Assembly: GCA_937881525.1 (NCBI GenBank)
Contig: CALGEE010000409.1
Span: forward strand, 1 to 49,881
Length of the DNA stretch: 49,881 nucleotides
Reading direction: 5' to 3'
Source of the DNA: an uncultured Sphingomonadales bacterium
GTDB taxonomy: Bacteria; Pseudomonadota; Alphaproteobacteria; Sphingomonadales; Sphingomonadaceae
Below are positions 26,419 through 37,512 of this stretch, piece after piece (the first letter of the stretch is position 1; every line of letters begins with the position of its first letter). The notes under the pieces are model-generated. The model was not told where the DNA came from. It was given only the letters and a program-made list of their open reading frames with translations, and did no database searches. A program made the translations under genes and the position numbers.

Positions 26419-29250
26419 ATGGGCGTAGAAATTCAGGATTTCGAAGCGGAGCGGGGACCAAGCTGGGCGCGCTCAAACTGGCCATTATCGTCAACGGACG
26501 ATCTGACGGCATCGCTTGACCCCACGCAAATGGCGGTTGAAGTGAAGGCAGCGGCCAAAGCCGCTGGCAAGCCTTTGGCTGAAGCGGACGCGGTTGCAGC
26601 GGCAAGCGATTCGATCCGCGCGATGATGTTGGTGCGCACGTATCGCGTGCGCGGACACCTCGCTGCTAATCTTGATCCGCTTGGCCTGTCGAAGCAGGAA
26701 ATACCCGCCGACCTTACGCCTGAATATCATGGCTTTTCGGGAGCAGACCTAGACAAACGCGTCTATGTTGGCGGAACGCTTGGTCTCGAGTGGACCACCA
26801 TCCGCGAGCTCGTCGGCACTCTGCGTGCCAATTATTGCGGGCCAGTTGGCCTTGAGTATATGCATATTTCCGACGTCGAAGAACGGCGGTTTTTGCAGGA
26901 GCGGATGGAGGGCAAAGATGCCGCCATTCAGTTCTCGCCAGAGGGTAAGAAAGCCATTCTCGGTAAAGTGATTGAAGCCGAGCAGTATGAAAAGTTCCTA
27001 GGCCGCAAATATGTCGGTACGAAGCGTTTTGGCCTTGATGGTGGCGAGTCCATGATCCCTGCGCTTGAAGCGGTGATCAAATATGGTGGCCAACTTGGCG
27101 TGCGTGAAATCGTCTATGGCATGCCGCACCGCGGCCGCTTGAACGTACTCGCCAATGTGATGGCAAAGCCCTATCGCATCATCTTCCACGAATTTTCTGG
27201 CGGCAGCGCTAACCCTGATGATGTTGGCGGCTCAGGCGATGTCAAATACCATCTCGGTACCAGCACGGACCGCGAGTTTGACGGTATCAATGTGCATATG
27301 AGCCTTGTTCCGAACCCATCACATCTTGAGGCAGTGAACCCTGTTGTTCTTGGTAAGGTGCGTGCCAACCAAACTGCGCGTGACGATCTTGCAAAGCATG
27401 AGCAGGTTTTGCCAGTACTGCTGCACGGGGATGCGGCGTTTGCCGGCCAAGGCATTGTATGGGAGTGCCTCGGCTTCTCGGGCATTCGTGGATACAATAC
27501 GGGCGGCTGCCTGCACTTCATCGTTAACAATCAGGTTGGCTTTACCACCAGCCCGCAATATGCGCGGTCATCGCCTTATCCTTCCGATGTGGCAAAGGGC
27601 GTCCAAGCGCCAATCTTCCACGTCAATGGCGACGATCCTGAAGCGGTTACATTTGCGTGCAAGATTGCAATCGAGTTCCGTCAGACATTCCACCGCGACA
27701 TCGTTATCGATATGTGGTGCTATCGCCGCTTCGGCCATAATGAAGGCGACGAACCCAGCTTTACCCAACCATTGATGTATAAGGTCATTAAGGGTCACCC
27801 GGCCGTCAGCGATTTATATGCAAAACGACTTCAGGCTGAAGGCGTAATTGATGCTGATTGGGCGAACGAACACGCGATGCGCTTTGTCCAAACGCTTGAG
27901 CAAGAATTTGCCAGCGCCGCAAATTATAAAGCCAATGCCGCCGACTGGTTCGGGGGGCGCTGGTCTGGTCTTTCTAAACCTGCGGATTCCGAAACCGCCC
28001 GGCGCAATGTGCCAACGGGTATCGCACGCAAATTGTTCGACAGCATTGGCCGAACGCTTACGACGGTGCCCGACGGTCACAATATCCATCCGACATTAAG
28101 TCGCGTATTAGATGCGAAAAAGACCATGTTGAGCACTGGTGAGAATTTCGATTGGGCAACCGGTGAAGCCCTTGCCTTCGGCTCGCTGCTTTCCGAAGGC
28201 TATGGCGTGCGTCTTTCCGGTCAGGATTCAGGGCGCGGCACATTCAGTCAACGGCACGGTGTCTGGGTCGACCAGACCACTGAAGACAAATATGTGCCCC
28301 TTGCAACGCTGCCACATGGCCGATTTGAAATTCTCGACAGTCCGTTATCGGAATTCGGCGTGCTTGGTTTCGAATATGGCTATGCCGGTGCCGAGCCTAA
28401 AACGCTTGTCCTTTGGGAGGCGCAATTTGGCGACTTCGTGAACGGCGCGCAGACCATGATTGACCAGTTCATCGCCGCCGGTGAAGCCAAATGGCTTCGC
28501 GCAAACGGCCTAGTGATGCTGCTGCCCCATGGGTTTGAAGGCCAAGGCCCGGAGCATAGCTCAGCGCGGCTTGAACGCTTCCTGCAATTGTGTGCCGAGG
28601 ATAATATCCAGGTCGCAAACTGCACCACGCCGGCAAATTATTTCCACTTGCTGCGCCGGCAAATGGCCCGCCCGTTCCGCAAGCCGCTCATCGTCATGAC
28701 GCCAAAGTCCCTTTTGCGGCACAAAATGGCGGTTTCAAAGGCAGAGGATTTCCAAGGCGAAAGCCACTTCATGCGGATATTGTCCGATCCCAATGCGCCA
28801 GTCGACAAGGACATCAGGCGACTGGTACTGTGTTCCGGCAAGGTTGCTTATGACCTGATGGAGGCGCGCGATGCTTCGGGCGATAAGACAACAAGTATCG
28901 TGCGGATCGAACAGCTTTACCCATTCCCAGCAGAACCATTGATTGTTCGCCTAAAGCGCATGACCAATTTGGAAGATATCGTCTGGGCGCAGGAAGAGCC
29001 GCGCAATGCCGGCAGTTGGACATTCGTCGATCCCTATCTGGAAGAATGCCTTGCCAAAGCTGGCGTTGGCCCATCGCGTGCGCGCTACGCAGGGCGCAGG
29101 GCAGCCGCGGCGACAGCAACCGGCCTTGCAAAGCGCCATCAGGCCGAACAGGCCGCATTGGTGGCCGATGCATTAGGCCACAATGTCCGCGGTGCAATTC
29201 GTCGCCAGCGGACTGGCGGAACCAAGTCAACTACCCCTCCATCCAAGTGA
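26419..29250 (+). CDS. sucA: 2-oxoglutarate dehydrogenase E1 component
   Basis: A 943-residue thiamine-diphosphate enzyme that decarboxylates 2-oxoglutarate and transfers the succinyl group to E2 lipoyl. Blocks include [31 protein letters not shown], the TPP/Mg motif region [13 protein letters not shown]...[20 protein letters not shown], and the transketolase-like [15 protein letters not shown]. The C-terminal part ends in KTTS-like polar residues. The start is ATG 26419 after GGAG at 26408; the ORF-track start at 26353 would cross the palindromic element. It is followed by sucB after ten bases. Confidence 0.97.
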   Translation: MGVEIQDFEAERGPSWARSNWPLSSTDDLTASLDPTQMAVEVKAAAKAAGKPLAEADAVAAASDSIRAMMLVRTYRVRGHLAANLDPLGLSKQEIPADLTPEYHGFSGADLDKRVYVGGTLGLEWTTIRELVGTLRANYCGPVGLEYMHISDVEERRFLQERMEGKDAAIQFSPEGKKAILGKVIEAEQYEKFLGRKYVGTKRFGLDGGESMIPALEAVIKYGGQLGVREIVYGMPHRGRLNVLANVMAKPYRIIFHEFSGGSANPDDVGGSGDVKYHLGTSTDREFDGINVHMSLVPNPSHLEAVNPVVLGKVRANQTARDDLAKHEQVLPVLLHGDAAFAGQGIVWECLGFSGIRGYNTGGCLHFIVNNQVGFTTSPQYARSSPYPSDVAKGVQAPIFHVNGDDPEAVTFACKIAIEFRQTFHRDIVIDMWCYRRFGHNEGDEPSFTQPLMYKVIKGHPAVSDLYAKRLQAEGVIDADWANEHAMRFVQTLEQEFASAANYKANAADWFGGRWSGLSKPADSETARRNVPTGIARKLFDSIGRTLTTVPDGHNIHPTLSRVLDAKKTMLSTGENFDWATGEALAFGSLLSEGYGVRLSGQDSGRGTFSQRHGVWVDQTTEDKYVPLATLPHGRFEILDSPLSEFGVLGFEYGYAGAEPKTLVLWEAQFGDFVNGAQTMIDQFIAAGEAKWLRANGLVMLLPHGFEGQGPEHSSARLERFLQLCAEDNIQVANCTTPANYFHLLRRQMARPFRKPLIVMTPKSLLRHKMAVSKAEDFQGESHFMRILSDPNAPVDKDIRRLVLCSGKVAYDLMEARDASGDKTTSIVRIEQLYPFPAEPLIVRLKRMTNLEDIVWAQEEPRNAGSWTFVDPYLEECLAKAGVGPSRARYAGRRAAAATATGLAKRHQAEQAALVADALGHNVRGAIRRQRTGGTKSTTPPSK

Positions 29251-29260
29251 GGATAAAATT

Positions 29261-30487
29261 ATGAGCACTGAAGTTAAAGTCCCCGTATTGGGCGAATCGA
29301 TTACCGAGGCGACCCTTGGCCAGTGGTTAAAAAAGCCCGGCGAGGCAGTGGCCATTGATGAGCCTATTGCCAGCCTAGAAACAGACAAGGTTGCGATTGA
29401 GGTGCCCTCCCCGGTTGCTGGCATCATGGGTACATATGCCGTTGAAGAAGGCGCGACGGTCAATGTCGGCGCGGTTATTGGGTCCATAGACGCTGGAAAC
29501 AGTGCGCCTGCGTCCGCGCCAGCTCCCGTTGCGGCCGCGATTGCACCAGCGATCACGACCACAGCCGCCCCAATGTCTGTTGCACAGGTAGAGAATAATG
29601 ACCTGCCGCTCTCCCCTTCCGTGCGCCGCCTGGTCCTTGAACTTGGCATTGACCCAAGCAAGATTAAGGGCACGGGCAAAGATGGCCGCCTGACTAAGGA
29701 AGATGTTGTCGCTGCTGCCAAAGGTGCCCCTACTCCATCTACAGACGTCGCAGCGTTGGCTGCACCGGCCCCTGCCGCTGCGCATGCGCGCCAAGAAGAA
29801 CGTGTGAAGATGACACGCCTGCGCCAGACAATTGCCAAACGGCTAAAGTCCGCTCAGGATACTGCTGCGTTGCTGACGACGTTCAACGATGTCGACATGT
29901 CAGCGGTGATGGAAGCGCGCGCTACCTACAAAGACCTGTTTGAGAAAAAGCATGGGGTCCGGTTGGGCTTCATGGGCTTCTTCACAAAAGCCGTTGCTTT
30001 GGCCGCGCGCGATTTGGCTTCTGTCAACGCGCAAATTGATGGCGATGAAATCGTCTATCATAATTATCTCGACGTCTCGGTCGCGGTCAGCGCACCAAAT
30101 GGCCTTGTTGTTCCTGTCATACGCAACGCGGATTCTATGAGTTTTGCGCAAATCGAGAAAGCCATTGGTGATTTTGGCGCAAAGGCAAAGGCTGGCACAT
30201 TGACTTTGGATGACATGTCCGGCGGGACGTTCACAATTTCCAATGGTGGCGTATTTGGCAGCCTGATGTCGACCCCGATCATCAACCCGCCGCAATCAGC
30301 AGTGCTTGGCCTTCACCGTATTGAAGACCGCGCCGTTGTGCGCGACGGGCAGGTTGTCGTGCGGCCGATGATGTATTTGGCGTTAAGCTATGACCATCGC
30401 CTTATCGACGGCCGCGAGGCCGTTACTTTCCTGAAGATCGTCAAAGAGGCGATTGAAGACCCGACCCGGTTGTTGATCGACCTTTAA
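29261..30487 (+). CDS. sucB: 2-oxoglutarate dehydrogenase E2 component (dihydrolipoyllysine succinyltransferase)
   Basis: A 408-residue E2 with one lipoyl domain (lipoyl Lys in [10 protein letters not shown]), an Ala/Pro-rich linker, the peripheral subunit-binding domain ([32 protein letters not shown]), a second linker and the catalytic acyltransferase domain. The catalytic His-Asp block is [17 protein letters not shown]. It moves the succinyl group from lipoyl to CoA. The ATG at 29261 follows TGAGGA, which includes the sucA stop; the longer ORF start is inside sucA. SucB rather than PdhC is supported by the operon context and single lipoyl domain. Confidence 0.97.
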   Translation: MSTEVKVPVLGESITEATLGQWLKKPGEAVAIDEPIASLETDKVAIEVPSPVAGIMGTYAVEEGATVNVGAVIGSIDAGNSAPASAPAPVAAAIAPAITTTAAPMSVAQVENNDLPLSPSVRRLVLELGIDPSKIKGTGKDGRLTKEDVVAAAKGAPTPSTDVAALAAPAPAAAHARQEERVKMTRLRQTIAKRLKSAQDTAALLTTFNDVDMSAVMEARATYKDLFEKKHGVRLGFMGFFTKAVALAARDLASVNAQIDGDEIVYHNYLDVSVAVSAPNGLVVPVIRNADSMSFAQIEKAIGDFGAKAKAGTLTLDDMSGGTFTISNGGVFGSLMSTPIINPPQSAVLGLHRIEDRAVVRDGQVVVRPMMYLALSYDHRLIDGREAVTFLKIVKEAIEDPTRLLIDL

Positions 30488-30499
30488 GGAGCCTGAGCC

Positions 30500-31909
30500 A
30501 TGGCAGAACATGATTACGACCTGATCGTTATTGGTGCAGGTCCTGGCGGCTATGTTGCCGCAATCCGTGCTGCACAACTCGGGCTTAAGACTGCTTGCGT
30601 TGAAAGCCGTGAAACCTTGGGCGGCACGTGCCTAAACGTCGGGTGTATTCCGTCCAAGGCGTTGCTGCACGCGTCCGAAATGTTTCACGAAGCGCAGTCG
30701 GGATCGCTTGCCAAGCTCGGGATTGATTTTAAGGGCGTCTCCCTCAATTTGGACCAGATGCATGCCGAAAAGGCAAAGGCCGTTGGCGAATTAACTGGGG
30801 GCATCGAGTTTCTCTTCAAAAAGAACAAGGTCGACTGGCTGAAGGGACACGCGGCCTTTACGTCACCGAACAGCATCGATGTTGCAGGCAAAAGCTACAC
30901 CGCAAAGAATATCATGATCGCAACCGGTTCCTCTGTCATGCCGCTGCCAGGCGTTGAGATTGACCAGAAAGTTATCGTCGATTCAACCGGCGCATTGGCC
31001 TCGCCGCAAGTGCCAAAGCATATGGTCGTGATAGGCGGCGGAGTTATTGGCCTTGAGCTTGGCAGCGTATGGCTGCGCCTTGGCGCACAAGTCACCGTGG
31101 TTGAATATCTTGACCAGATTTTGCCCGGCATGGACGGCGAGGTCCGTAAGGAAGCAGCTAAGATTTTCAAGAAGCAAGGCTTCAACATCCGCACTGGAAC
31201 AAAGGTCACTGGCGCAACGGTCAAGGGCGCAACTGCAACATTGACCGTCGAGCCCTCCGGTGGCGGTGCCAGCGAAACCATTGAGGCCGATTGCGTCCTT
31301 GTCGCCATTGGTCGCCGCGCAAACACCGATGGTCTTGCGCTGGACAAGGCAGGGCTTACGGTCAACGCGCGTGGCCAAATTGAGATCGGCCATGATTTTC
31401 AGACAAATGTTCCGGGCATCTATGCCGTGGGCGATGTTTGCCCCGGCCCAATGCTTGCGCACAAGGCTGAGGACGAAGGCATTGCGGCAGCAGAATTTGT
31501 CGCTGGCCTGAACGGCATCGTCAACCATGACGTCATTCCGGGCGTGGTCTATACCTATCCTGAAATCGCTAACGTTGGCTTGACCGAAGAAGAAGCTAAG
31601 GAAAAAGCGGCTTTGTCGGGCGGAGAGGTTAAAGTCGGTAAATTCCCAATGATGGCAAATAGCCGCGCAAAGACCAACCGCGACACAGACGGTTTTGTGA
31701 AGGTCATTGCGGATGCAAAGACCGACCGTGTTTTAGGCGTCCACATCATTGCGTCAATTGCCGGAGCCATGATTGCCGAAGCGTGCACTGCGATGGAATT
31801 TGGCGCTACGTCTGAAGATATTGCTTATACCTGCCACGCGCACCCGACGCATGCCGAGGCATTGAAGGAAGCGGCAATGGCCGTCACGGGCAAGCCGATC
31901 CACATGTGA
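30500..31909 (+). CDS. lpdA: dihydrolipoyl dehydrogenase (E3)
   Basis: A 469-residue flavoprotein that reoxidises dihydrolipoyl groups with NAD+. FAD binding is in VIGAGPGGYVAAIRAAQLG, the redox disulfide is in GGTCLNVGCIPSKALLHASE, the NAD site is in VIGGGVIGLELGSVW, and the active-site His-Glu is in CHAHPTHAEALKEA near the C-terminus. AAGGAG lies just upstream. It completes the 2-oxoglutarate dehydrogenase set. Its stop overlaps the next gene's start, so the TRIC gene is a rider on this operon. Confidence 0.97.
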   Translation: MAEHDYDLIVIGAGPGGYVAAIRAAQLGLKTACVESRETLGGTCLNVGCIPSKALLHASEMFHEAQSGSLAKLGIDFKGVSLNLDQMHAEKAKAVGELTGGIEFLFKKNKVDWLKGHAAFTSPNSIDVAGKSYTAKNIMIATGSSVMPLPGVEIDQKVIVDSTGALASPQVPKHMVVIGGGVIGLELGSVWLRLGAQVTVVEYLDQILPGMDGEVRKEAAKIFKKQGFNIRTGTKVTGATVKGATATLTVEPSGGGASETIEADCVLVAIGRRANTDGLALDKAGLTVNARGQIEIGHDFQTNVPGIYAVGDVCPGPMLAHKAEDEGIAAAEFVAGLNGIVNHDVIPGVVYTYPEIANVGLTEEEAKEKAALSGGEVKVGKFPMMANSRAKTNRDTDGFVKVIADAKTDRVLGVHIIASIAGAMIAEACTAMEFGATSEDIAYTCHAHPTHAEALKEAAMAVTGKPIHM

Positions 31910-32535
31910 TGATGACGCAAGCTGTCCAAATCGGCCCAGCTATGCTTTCGTGGCTGGATCTGTTTGGCATCGCTGTTTTTGCGGCCTCTGGGGCCTTGGC
32001 CGCTGCGCAACGGCAACAAACGCTCGTGACATTCTCGTTCTTCGCGCTTGTCACAGGCGTTGGTGGTGGCACAGTGCGGGACCTGCTAATTGGCGCGCCC
32101 GTATTTTGGGTCCAAGACTGGCGCGTCGCAGCCACTTGCCTTATCACCGCAGGGCTCGTCTGGGTCACGCCCCGCACTGTCTGGAATGCCCGCGCTCTCG
32201 ATTGGTTTGACGCCGTGGGCATCGCCATTTACGCGGTATTTGGCGCTTGGAAATCGCTTACGCTTGGCGTGCCTTTACTTCCCGCGATGGTGATGGGCGT
32301 TATCACGGCCTGTGTCGGCGGCATCATCCGTGATGTCTTGGCGGGCGAGCCATCCATCCTGCTTAAGCCCGAAATATACGTGGCCGCTGCTGCACTTGCC
32401 TCGGGCCTTTTTGGACTGTTGATGTTTTTAGGCCTGCCCGTGTTGCCTGCCGCGATTGTCAGCGCACTGGCCGGCTTTGGTTTGCGCGCTATGGCCATTT
32501 GGAAGGGTTGGGCGATCCCAGCCTATCGCGGATGA
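31909..32535 (+). CDS. TRIC/UPF0126-family cation channel-like membrane protein
   Basis: A 208-residue integral membrane protein made of two similar three-helix halves, each ending in a glycine-rich R-D block: GVGGGTVRDLLIGAPVFW and CVGGIIRDVLAGEPSIL. This is the pattern of the TRIC/YadS (UPF0126) family, trimeric cation channels. The physiological ion is unknown. Start at ATG 31909 overlaps the lpdA TGA stop; the next codon is also ATG (31912). It ends directly against the convergent msrA gene with no gap. Confidence 0.92.
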   Translation: MMTQAVQIGPAMLSWLDLFGIAVFAASGALAAAQRQQTLVTFSFFALVTGVGGGTVRDLLIGAPVFWVQDWRVAATCLITAGLVWVTPRTVWNARALDWFDAVGIAIYAVFGAWKSLTLGVPLLPAMVMGVITACVGGIIRDVLAGEPSILLKPEIYVAAAALASGLFGLLMFLGLPVLPAAIVSALAGFGLRAMAIWKGWAIPAYRG

Positions 32536-33222
32536 TCAACGCAAACGGTTTGGGAATAGCCGCTTCAGATTGGCGATCTTCGGCTTGTCCCATTGAACGA
32601 TATACGGGTGTCTTGGGTTCTTAGCCATGAAGTTTTGGTGGTAGAATTCGGCCGGATAGAAACTTAACGGTTCAATCCGCGTTACAATCGGTTTCTTCCA
32701 ATAAGCCGCCTTGTCCAATTGGGTGATATAGGCCCGCGCCGCAACCCGCTGCGTTGCGTTGGTAGGAAATATCGCGGTGCGGTATTGCCTCCCATGGTCT
32801 GGGCCCTGCCGATTAAGCTGCGTTGGATCATGCGTTACGGAAAAGAATATGTGCAACAGGTCATTATAGCTGACAACCGCTGGATCATAATAGATCCGCA
32901 CGGCTTCCGCATGGCCCGTGATGCCAGTGCTGACGGTGTCATAGTCGGCCGTAGCCCGCGTGCCACCTGCATAGCCAGACTCGACCCGCGCAACACCTTT
33001 TAGGCCTTCAAACACAGCCTCAACACCCCAGAAGCAACCACCCGCAAATATAGCGATCTGCTGACGCTTAGGCTCGACAATCCGCGTTGCGGGTGCTGCG
33101 ATGCGGATGCCTTCAGCTGCCTGCGCGATACCGACCGGCGATGCAAAATCGGACCCACAGGCTGTTGCGAGTGCAAGAAGTAGCGGAATACTCACAGCTT
33201 GGAGTATGCGGTTACGGCGCAT
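32536..33222 (-). CDS. msrA: peptide-methionine (S)-S-oxide reductase MsrA, predicted lipoprotein
   Basis: The catalytic domain has the MsrA signature AIFAGGCFWGVEAVFEGLKGV with the active Cys, then VESGYAGG, GHAEAVRIYYDP and PAEFYHQNF. No resolving Cys is present in the C-terminal tail (HPYIVQWDKPK...), suggesting a one-Cys type mechanism. From ATG 33222 the protein has a lipoprotein signal peptide (SIPLLLALATACGS), so it would repair oxidised periplasmic proteins. The open frame continues upstream to 33444 with another hydrophobic segment; I chose 33222 because it gives a normal lipoprotein signal, but no strong ribosome binding site decides. Confidence 0.86.
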   Translation of the reverse strand: MRRNRILQAVSIPLLLALATACGSDFASPVGIAQAAEGIRIAAPATRIVEPKRQQIAIFAGGCFWGVEAVFEGLKGVARVESGYAGGTRATADYDTVSTGITGHAEAVRIYYDPAVVSYNDLLHIFFSVTHDPTQLNRQGPDHGRQYRTAIFPTNATQRVAARAYITQLDKAAYWKKPIVTRIEPLSFYPAEFYHQNFMAKNPRHPYIVQWDKPKIANLKRLFPNRLR

Positions 33223-33393
33223 GGGGAACGGTGCCATGAGGTGCGTCAGCAATGGAAATAAACTGTGTGGCCTCAACTGTGACATCGCTCGCGCTGGCTG
33301 GTTGATTATGGCAAGGCCGGCAGCGCCAATCGCAAAGCCGCCCAACAGGCTGAGGAACAGATGCGATCGCAGAAAATTGAAAATGCTGTCCAT
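33223..33393 (-). other. in-frame upstream extension of msrA with a second signal-like helix
   Basis: The frame upstream of the msrA start stays open and codes MDSIFNFLRSHLFLSLLGG from ATG 33393, continuing through a hydrophobic helix to 'INQPARA'. It looks like a signal peptide or membrane anchor. It could be the true MsrA N-terminus, a separate tiny membrane protein merged by loss of a stop, or non-coding. Sequence alone does not decide. Confidence 0.35.
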
Positions 33394-33503
33394 GAAATTC
33401 TCGCTATGTGGCGCCTCGATTTGGGCACCGATATAGTTACGCAAATATGCTTGAAATGGCTTTAAGCAGAAGTCGGATTAAGGTGGGCTTAACCGGACTG
33501 GGC

Positions 33504-34727
<1,224 letters not shown>

Positions 34728-34773
34728 TTATGGAACAGAAATTGCGTGCCTGCACCTAATGGCTCGCCAAAAG

Positions 34774-36525
34774 TTACGCAACCCTATTGGTCCTTATTAA
34801 TCCACGCAGGCTGTTCCCGACCAAAAATCCACCGGCCAGATCGCCTATCCTTAAGTCAGATTCTATCGCTTTTCCAGACCCAAGTAGTTCGCGCCGCAAT
34901 ATCGAAGGCAGCAACCCGGTCTCAAGCCGCGGGGTCAACAGTCTGCCATCGCGCTCCACAAACAAAGCGGTAATGCTTCCTTCGGTTAGCAGGCCGTCGG
35001 TTCCGACAAAGACCACTTCGTCGCAATCGGGCCGCGCCTTGCGGGCGTTGTCATAAAATGCGCGATCGGTAATCTTGTGCCGAAGTCGAAAGTCTCCAGC
35101 GTCGACGGGCAGCGGGACAATGCCAACGCGCCACTCGGCCACATCTTCCAACGGCCCAATTTCTAAGGCCTGCCAACCATGGCGCGACACCATCAACCGG
35201 ATTTTTGACAGTTTCTCTGCATGGATAATGCCTGCATGTAGGCGATTGCGTATTGCGTGTACGTCAAATTCAAAACCAAAAGACGATGCGCTGGTCTTCA
35301 TACGTTCAAGATGCTGCTCAAGCCGCAAGATACCCGCTATGGGTTCAAAACGCATCGTTTCGATCAGGTCAAAGCCGTGATGATCCAACTTGGCGAAATC
35401 CCCCTTGGCCAGACATTCGGCCCATTCATCCGCTTCGTGAGAATCGGCCACAATCCCTGACCCCAAACCTAACGACAGCGACTTTGTCACGTCACGCACG
35501 GTAAAGGTCCGAATGGCAACGTTGAATGCCGCATCACCATTAGCGTCTATGCGCCCAATTGAGCCACAATATATGCCTCGCGGGGCATCCTCTACTTCTT
35601 CGACGACTTGCATGGCGCGAATTTTGGGGGCGCCGGTGATGGAACCACAGGGAAACAAACCCCTTATGACGTCAACGGCATCCGTGCCCTCGCTCAACAC
35701 GCCAGTCACTGTTGAAGTCATCTGATGAACTGTTGGGTAGCTTTCAATGTGAAAAAGCGCGGGCACCTGAACGCTGCCCGCCGCGCACACGCGTGACAGG
35801 TCATTACGCAACAGGTCTACAATCATCAAATTTTCCGCGCGCTGTTTTGGATCGGTGCGGAGACGTTGGGCAACTTCTGCGTCTTTTTGTGGATCGGCTT
35901 GCCGTTGGGCGGTGCCCTTCATCGGCTTGGTCGTGACTCTTTGGTCTTTCAGTGCGAAAAACAATTCGGGCGAAAAAGACAAATAATGCGCCTGCCCCGT
36001 CCAGATGACGCCGCCATAGCCAGCACTGGCACGCCCGCGCAACGCGGCGTATAAAGCCAACGGATCACCGGCATAACTTGCCGATAAAGGAAATGTCAGA
36101 TTGGCCTGATAGATATCACCTGCGCAAATATATTCCTGCACCGCCGCGAAGGCCCGGCTATAATCAGCGCGCGATATGCCGGGACGAAGTTCGGATAGCC
36201 AGGTGCCCGCGGGATTCGGCAACAGAGACGGCACGACGTCTGCCGCTATCGTCTGGAAACCTGTAAACACGCCGAACCAAGCCTGCAATTCAGCTGCCAC
36301 CGGTGACAAATTCGGCAAGAAATGCGCGCCAGCGCCATAGTTGAAAAATCCTGCGACATGCAGGCCATCTTGCTGCGCCTGACGTAACGCGACAAGCAGC
36401 GCTTCAAGCTCGTCGCCATTTTTGGCAGTCAATGTTGCAACAGGATTGGTATACAGCCGGGCAGGCGACGCACCATCGACCCGCGCGTCATCTAGTAAAA
36501 CAAAAGGCCCCTCGAGAGGGATCAT
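34774..36525 (-). CDS. pabB: aminodeoxychorismate synthase I / aminodeoxychorismate lyase fusion (PabB-PabC)
   Basis: A 583-residue fusion for p-aminobenzoate synthesis. Residues about 1-370 are a chorismate-binding PabB domain (TKPMKGTAQR, RNDLSRVC, PCGSITGAPKIRAMQVVEE). Residues about 385-583 are a branched-chain-aminotransferase-like PabC domain (DLIETMRFEPIAGILRLEQH, GLLTEGSITALFVERDGRLLTP, LLPSILRRELL). The fusion makes aminodeoxychorismate and then eliminates pyruvate to yield PABA for folate. The glutamine amidotransferase subunit (PabA) is not here. Its start is only 14 bases downstream of tRNA-Gly. Confidence 0.94.
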   Translation of the reverse strand: MIPLEGPFVLLDDARVDGASPARLYTNPVATLTAKNGDELEALLVALRQAQQDGLHVAGFFNYGAGAHFLPNLSPVAAELQAWFGVFTGFQTIAADVVPSLLPNPAGTWLSELRPGISRADYSRAFAAVQEYICAGDIYQANLTFPLSASYAGDPLALYAALRGRASAGYGGVIWTGQAHYLSFSPELFFALKDQRVTTKPMKGTAQRQADPQKDAEVAQRLRTDPKQRAENLMIVDLLRNDLSRVCAAGSVQVPALFHIESYPTVHQMTSTVTGVLSEGTDAVDVIRGLFPCGSITGAPKIRAMQVVEEVEDAPRGIYCGSIGRIDANGDAAFNVAIRTFTVRDVTKSLSLGLGSGIVADSHEADEWAECLAKGDFAKLDHHGFDLIETMRFEPIAGILRLEQHLERMKTSASSFGFEFDVHAIRNRLHAGIIHAEKLSKIRLMVSRHGWQALEIGPLEDVAEWRVGIVPLPVDAGDFRLRHKITDRAFYDNARKARPDCDEVVFVGTDGLLTEGSITALFVERDGRLLTPRLETGLLPSILRRELLGSGKAIESDLRIGDLAGGFLVGNSLRGLIRTNRVA

Positions 36526-36539
36526 GTTCCGGTTATTTT

Positions 36540-36613
36540 TGGAGCGGGTGAGGGGAATCGAACCCCCGTATTCAGCTTGGGAAGCTGCTGCTCTACCATT
36601 GAGCTACACCCGC
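36540..36613 (-). tRNA. tRNA-Gly (anticodon CCC)
   Basis: On the minus strand the cloverleaf is complete: acceptor GCGGGTG pairs with CACCCGC, D arm GCTC-AATGGTA-GAGC, anticodon arm GCAGC-TTCCCAA-GCTGA with anticodon CCC, T arm GGGGG-TTCGATT-CCCCT, discriminator U and an encoded CCA. It reads the glycine codon GGG. The 27-43 pair of the anticodon stem is a G-A mismatch. It lies between fghA and pabBC on their strand and may be cotranscribed with either, with processing needed to free the tRNA. Confidence 0.95.
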
Positions 36614-36666
36614 GCGCCTTTAGGCATTTTATCCCGCTAGATAGGATTTTTCCAATGCCCAAATTC

Positions 36667-37512
36667 TCAGCCTTTCAAGCGTTCAGCATGCCAAGTAAGA
36701 TGCGCGCCCATGAAGGTCGAGATGAAATAATAGCTGTGGTCATATCCTGGTTGCATGCGGATGGTCGCTGGCTGACCAACGGCGGCGCACTGCTCTACAA
36801 GCAAACGCGTTTTAAGCTGTGCCTCCAAGAAATTGTCGTCGCTGCCTTGGTCAACCAAAAGGTCAGGCAGGCGCGCACCGTCTGCTATCAGGGCAACGCT
36901 GTCATAAGCGCGCCACTGCGCGCGGTCTTGTCCGATATAGCCACCCAGCGCCTTTTCACCCCAGGGACAGCTCAAAGGCGACACGATCGGCGCGAGCGCG
37001 GATGTTGAACGGAACCGCCCCGGGTTCCGCAGACTAATGGTCAACGCGCCATGTCCACCCATCGAATGCCCCATGATCGCTTGCCGCTGGATATCAGCGG
37101 GAAAATGCGCTGCGATAAGGGTGGGGAGCTCGGTTTCGATATAATCGCGCATCCGGTAATGCGTATTAAAGGGCGCCTGCGTCGCGTCGACATAAAATCC
37201 AGCGCCAAGGCCAAAGTCATACGCGCCTTCCGCGTCACCGGGAACACCCTCACCGCGCGGACTGGTGTCTGGCGCGATGAAGATTAAACCCAGCTCAGCG
37301 CAGGCGCGGCGAAATTCGCCTTTCTCGGTCACATTGGCGTGGGTGCAGGTCAGGCCCGATAGGAACCATACAATCGGAAGGGTTTCGCCCTCTGCATGCG
37401 GCGGGACGTAGACCGAAAAAGTCATGTCGGTACAGGTTGCCTTTGATGCGTGTCGATACACGCCCTGGACGCCACCGAAAGATGTGTTGGCAGATAAGGT
37501 TTCGATGGTCAT
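36667..37512 (-). CDS. fghA: S-formylglutathione hydrolase
   Basis: A 281-residue esterase-D-type serine hydrolase that splits S-formylglutathione into formate and glutathione, the second step of glutathione-dependent formaldehyde oxidation. The nucleophile is in IMGHSMGGHGAL, the acid is in VDQGSDDNFL, and the His is in GYDHSYYFI. 'VWFLSGLTCTHANVTEKGEFRRACAE' (in part: FLSGLTCTHANVTEKGEF) is the family oxyanion region. The start is ATG 37512, overlapping the YbaK-type stop by four bases (ATGA); the longer ORF start at 37560 would be inside the upstream gene. Confidence 0.95.
   Translation of the reverse strand: MTIETLSANTSFGGVQGVYRHASKATCTDMTFSVYVPPHAEGETLPIVWFLSGLTCTHANVTEKGEFRRACAELGLIFIAPDTSPRGEGVPGDAEGAYDFGLGAGFYVDATQAPFNTHYRMRDYIETELPTLIAAHFPADIQRQAIMGHSMGGHGALTISLRNPGRFRSTSALAPIVSPLSCPWGEKALGGYIGQDRAQWRAYDSVALIADGARLPDLLVDQGSDDNFLEAQLKTRLLVEQCAAVGQPATIRMQPGYDHSYYFISTFMGAHLTWHAERLKG

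Noticed and set aside
25916-26605. 229-residue ORF antisense to sucD/sucA
   Set aside because: It spans two confident genes and the palindromic gap on the wrong strand.
29227-29838. 203-residue ORF antisense to sucB
   Set aside because: It is the reverse-strand shadow of the lipoyl and linker coding region; low-complexity composition follows sucB codons.
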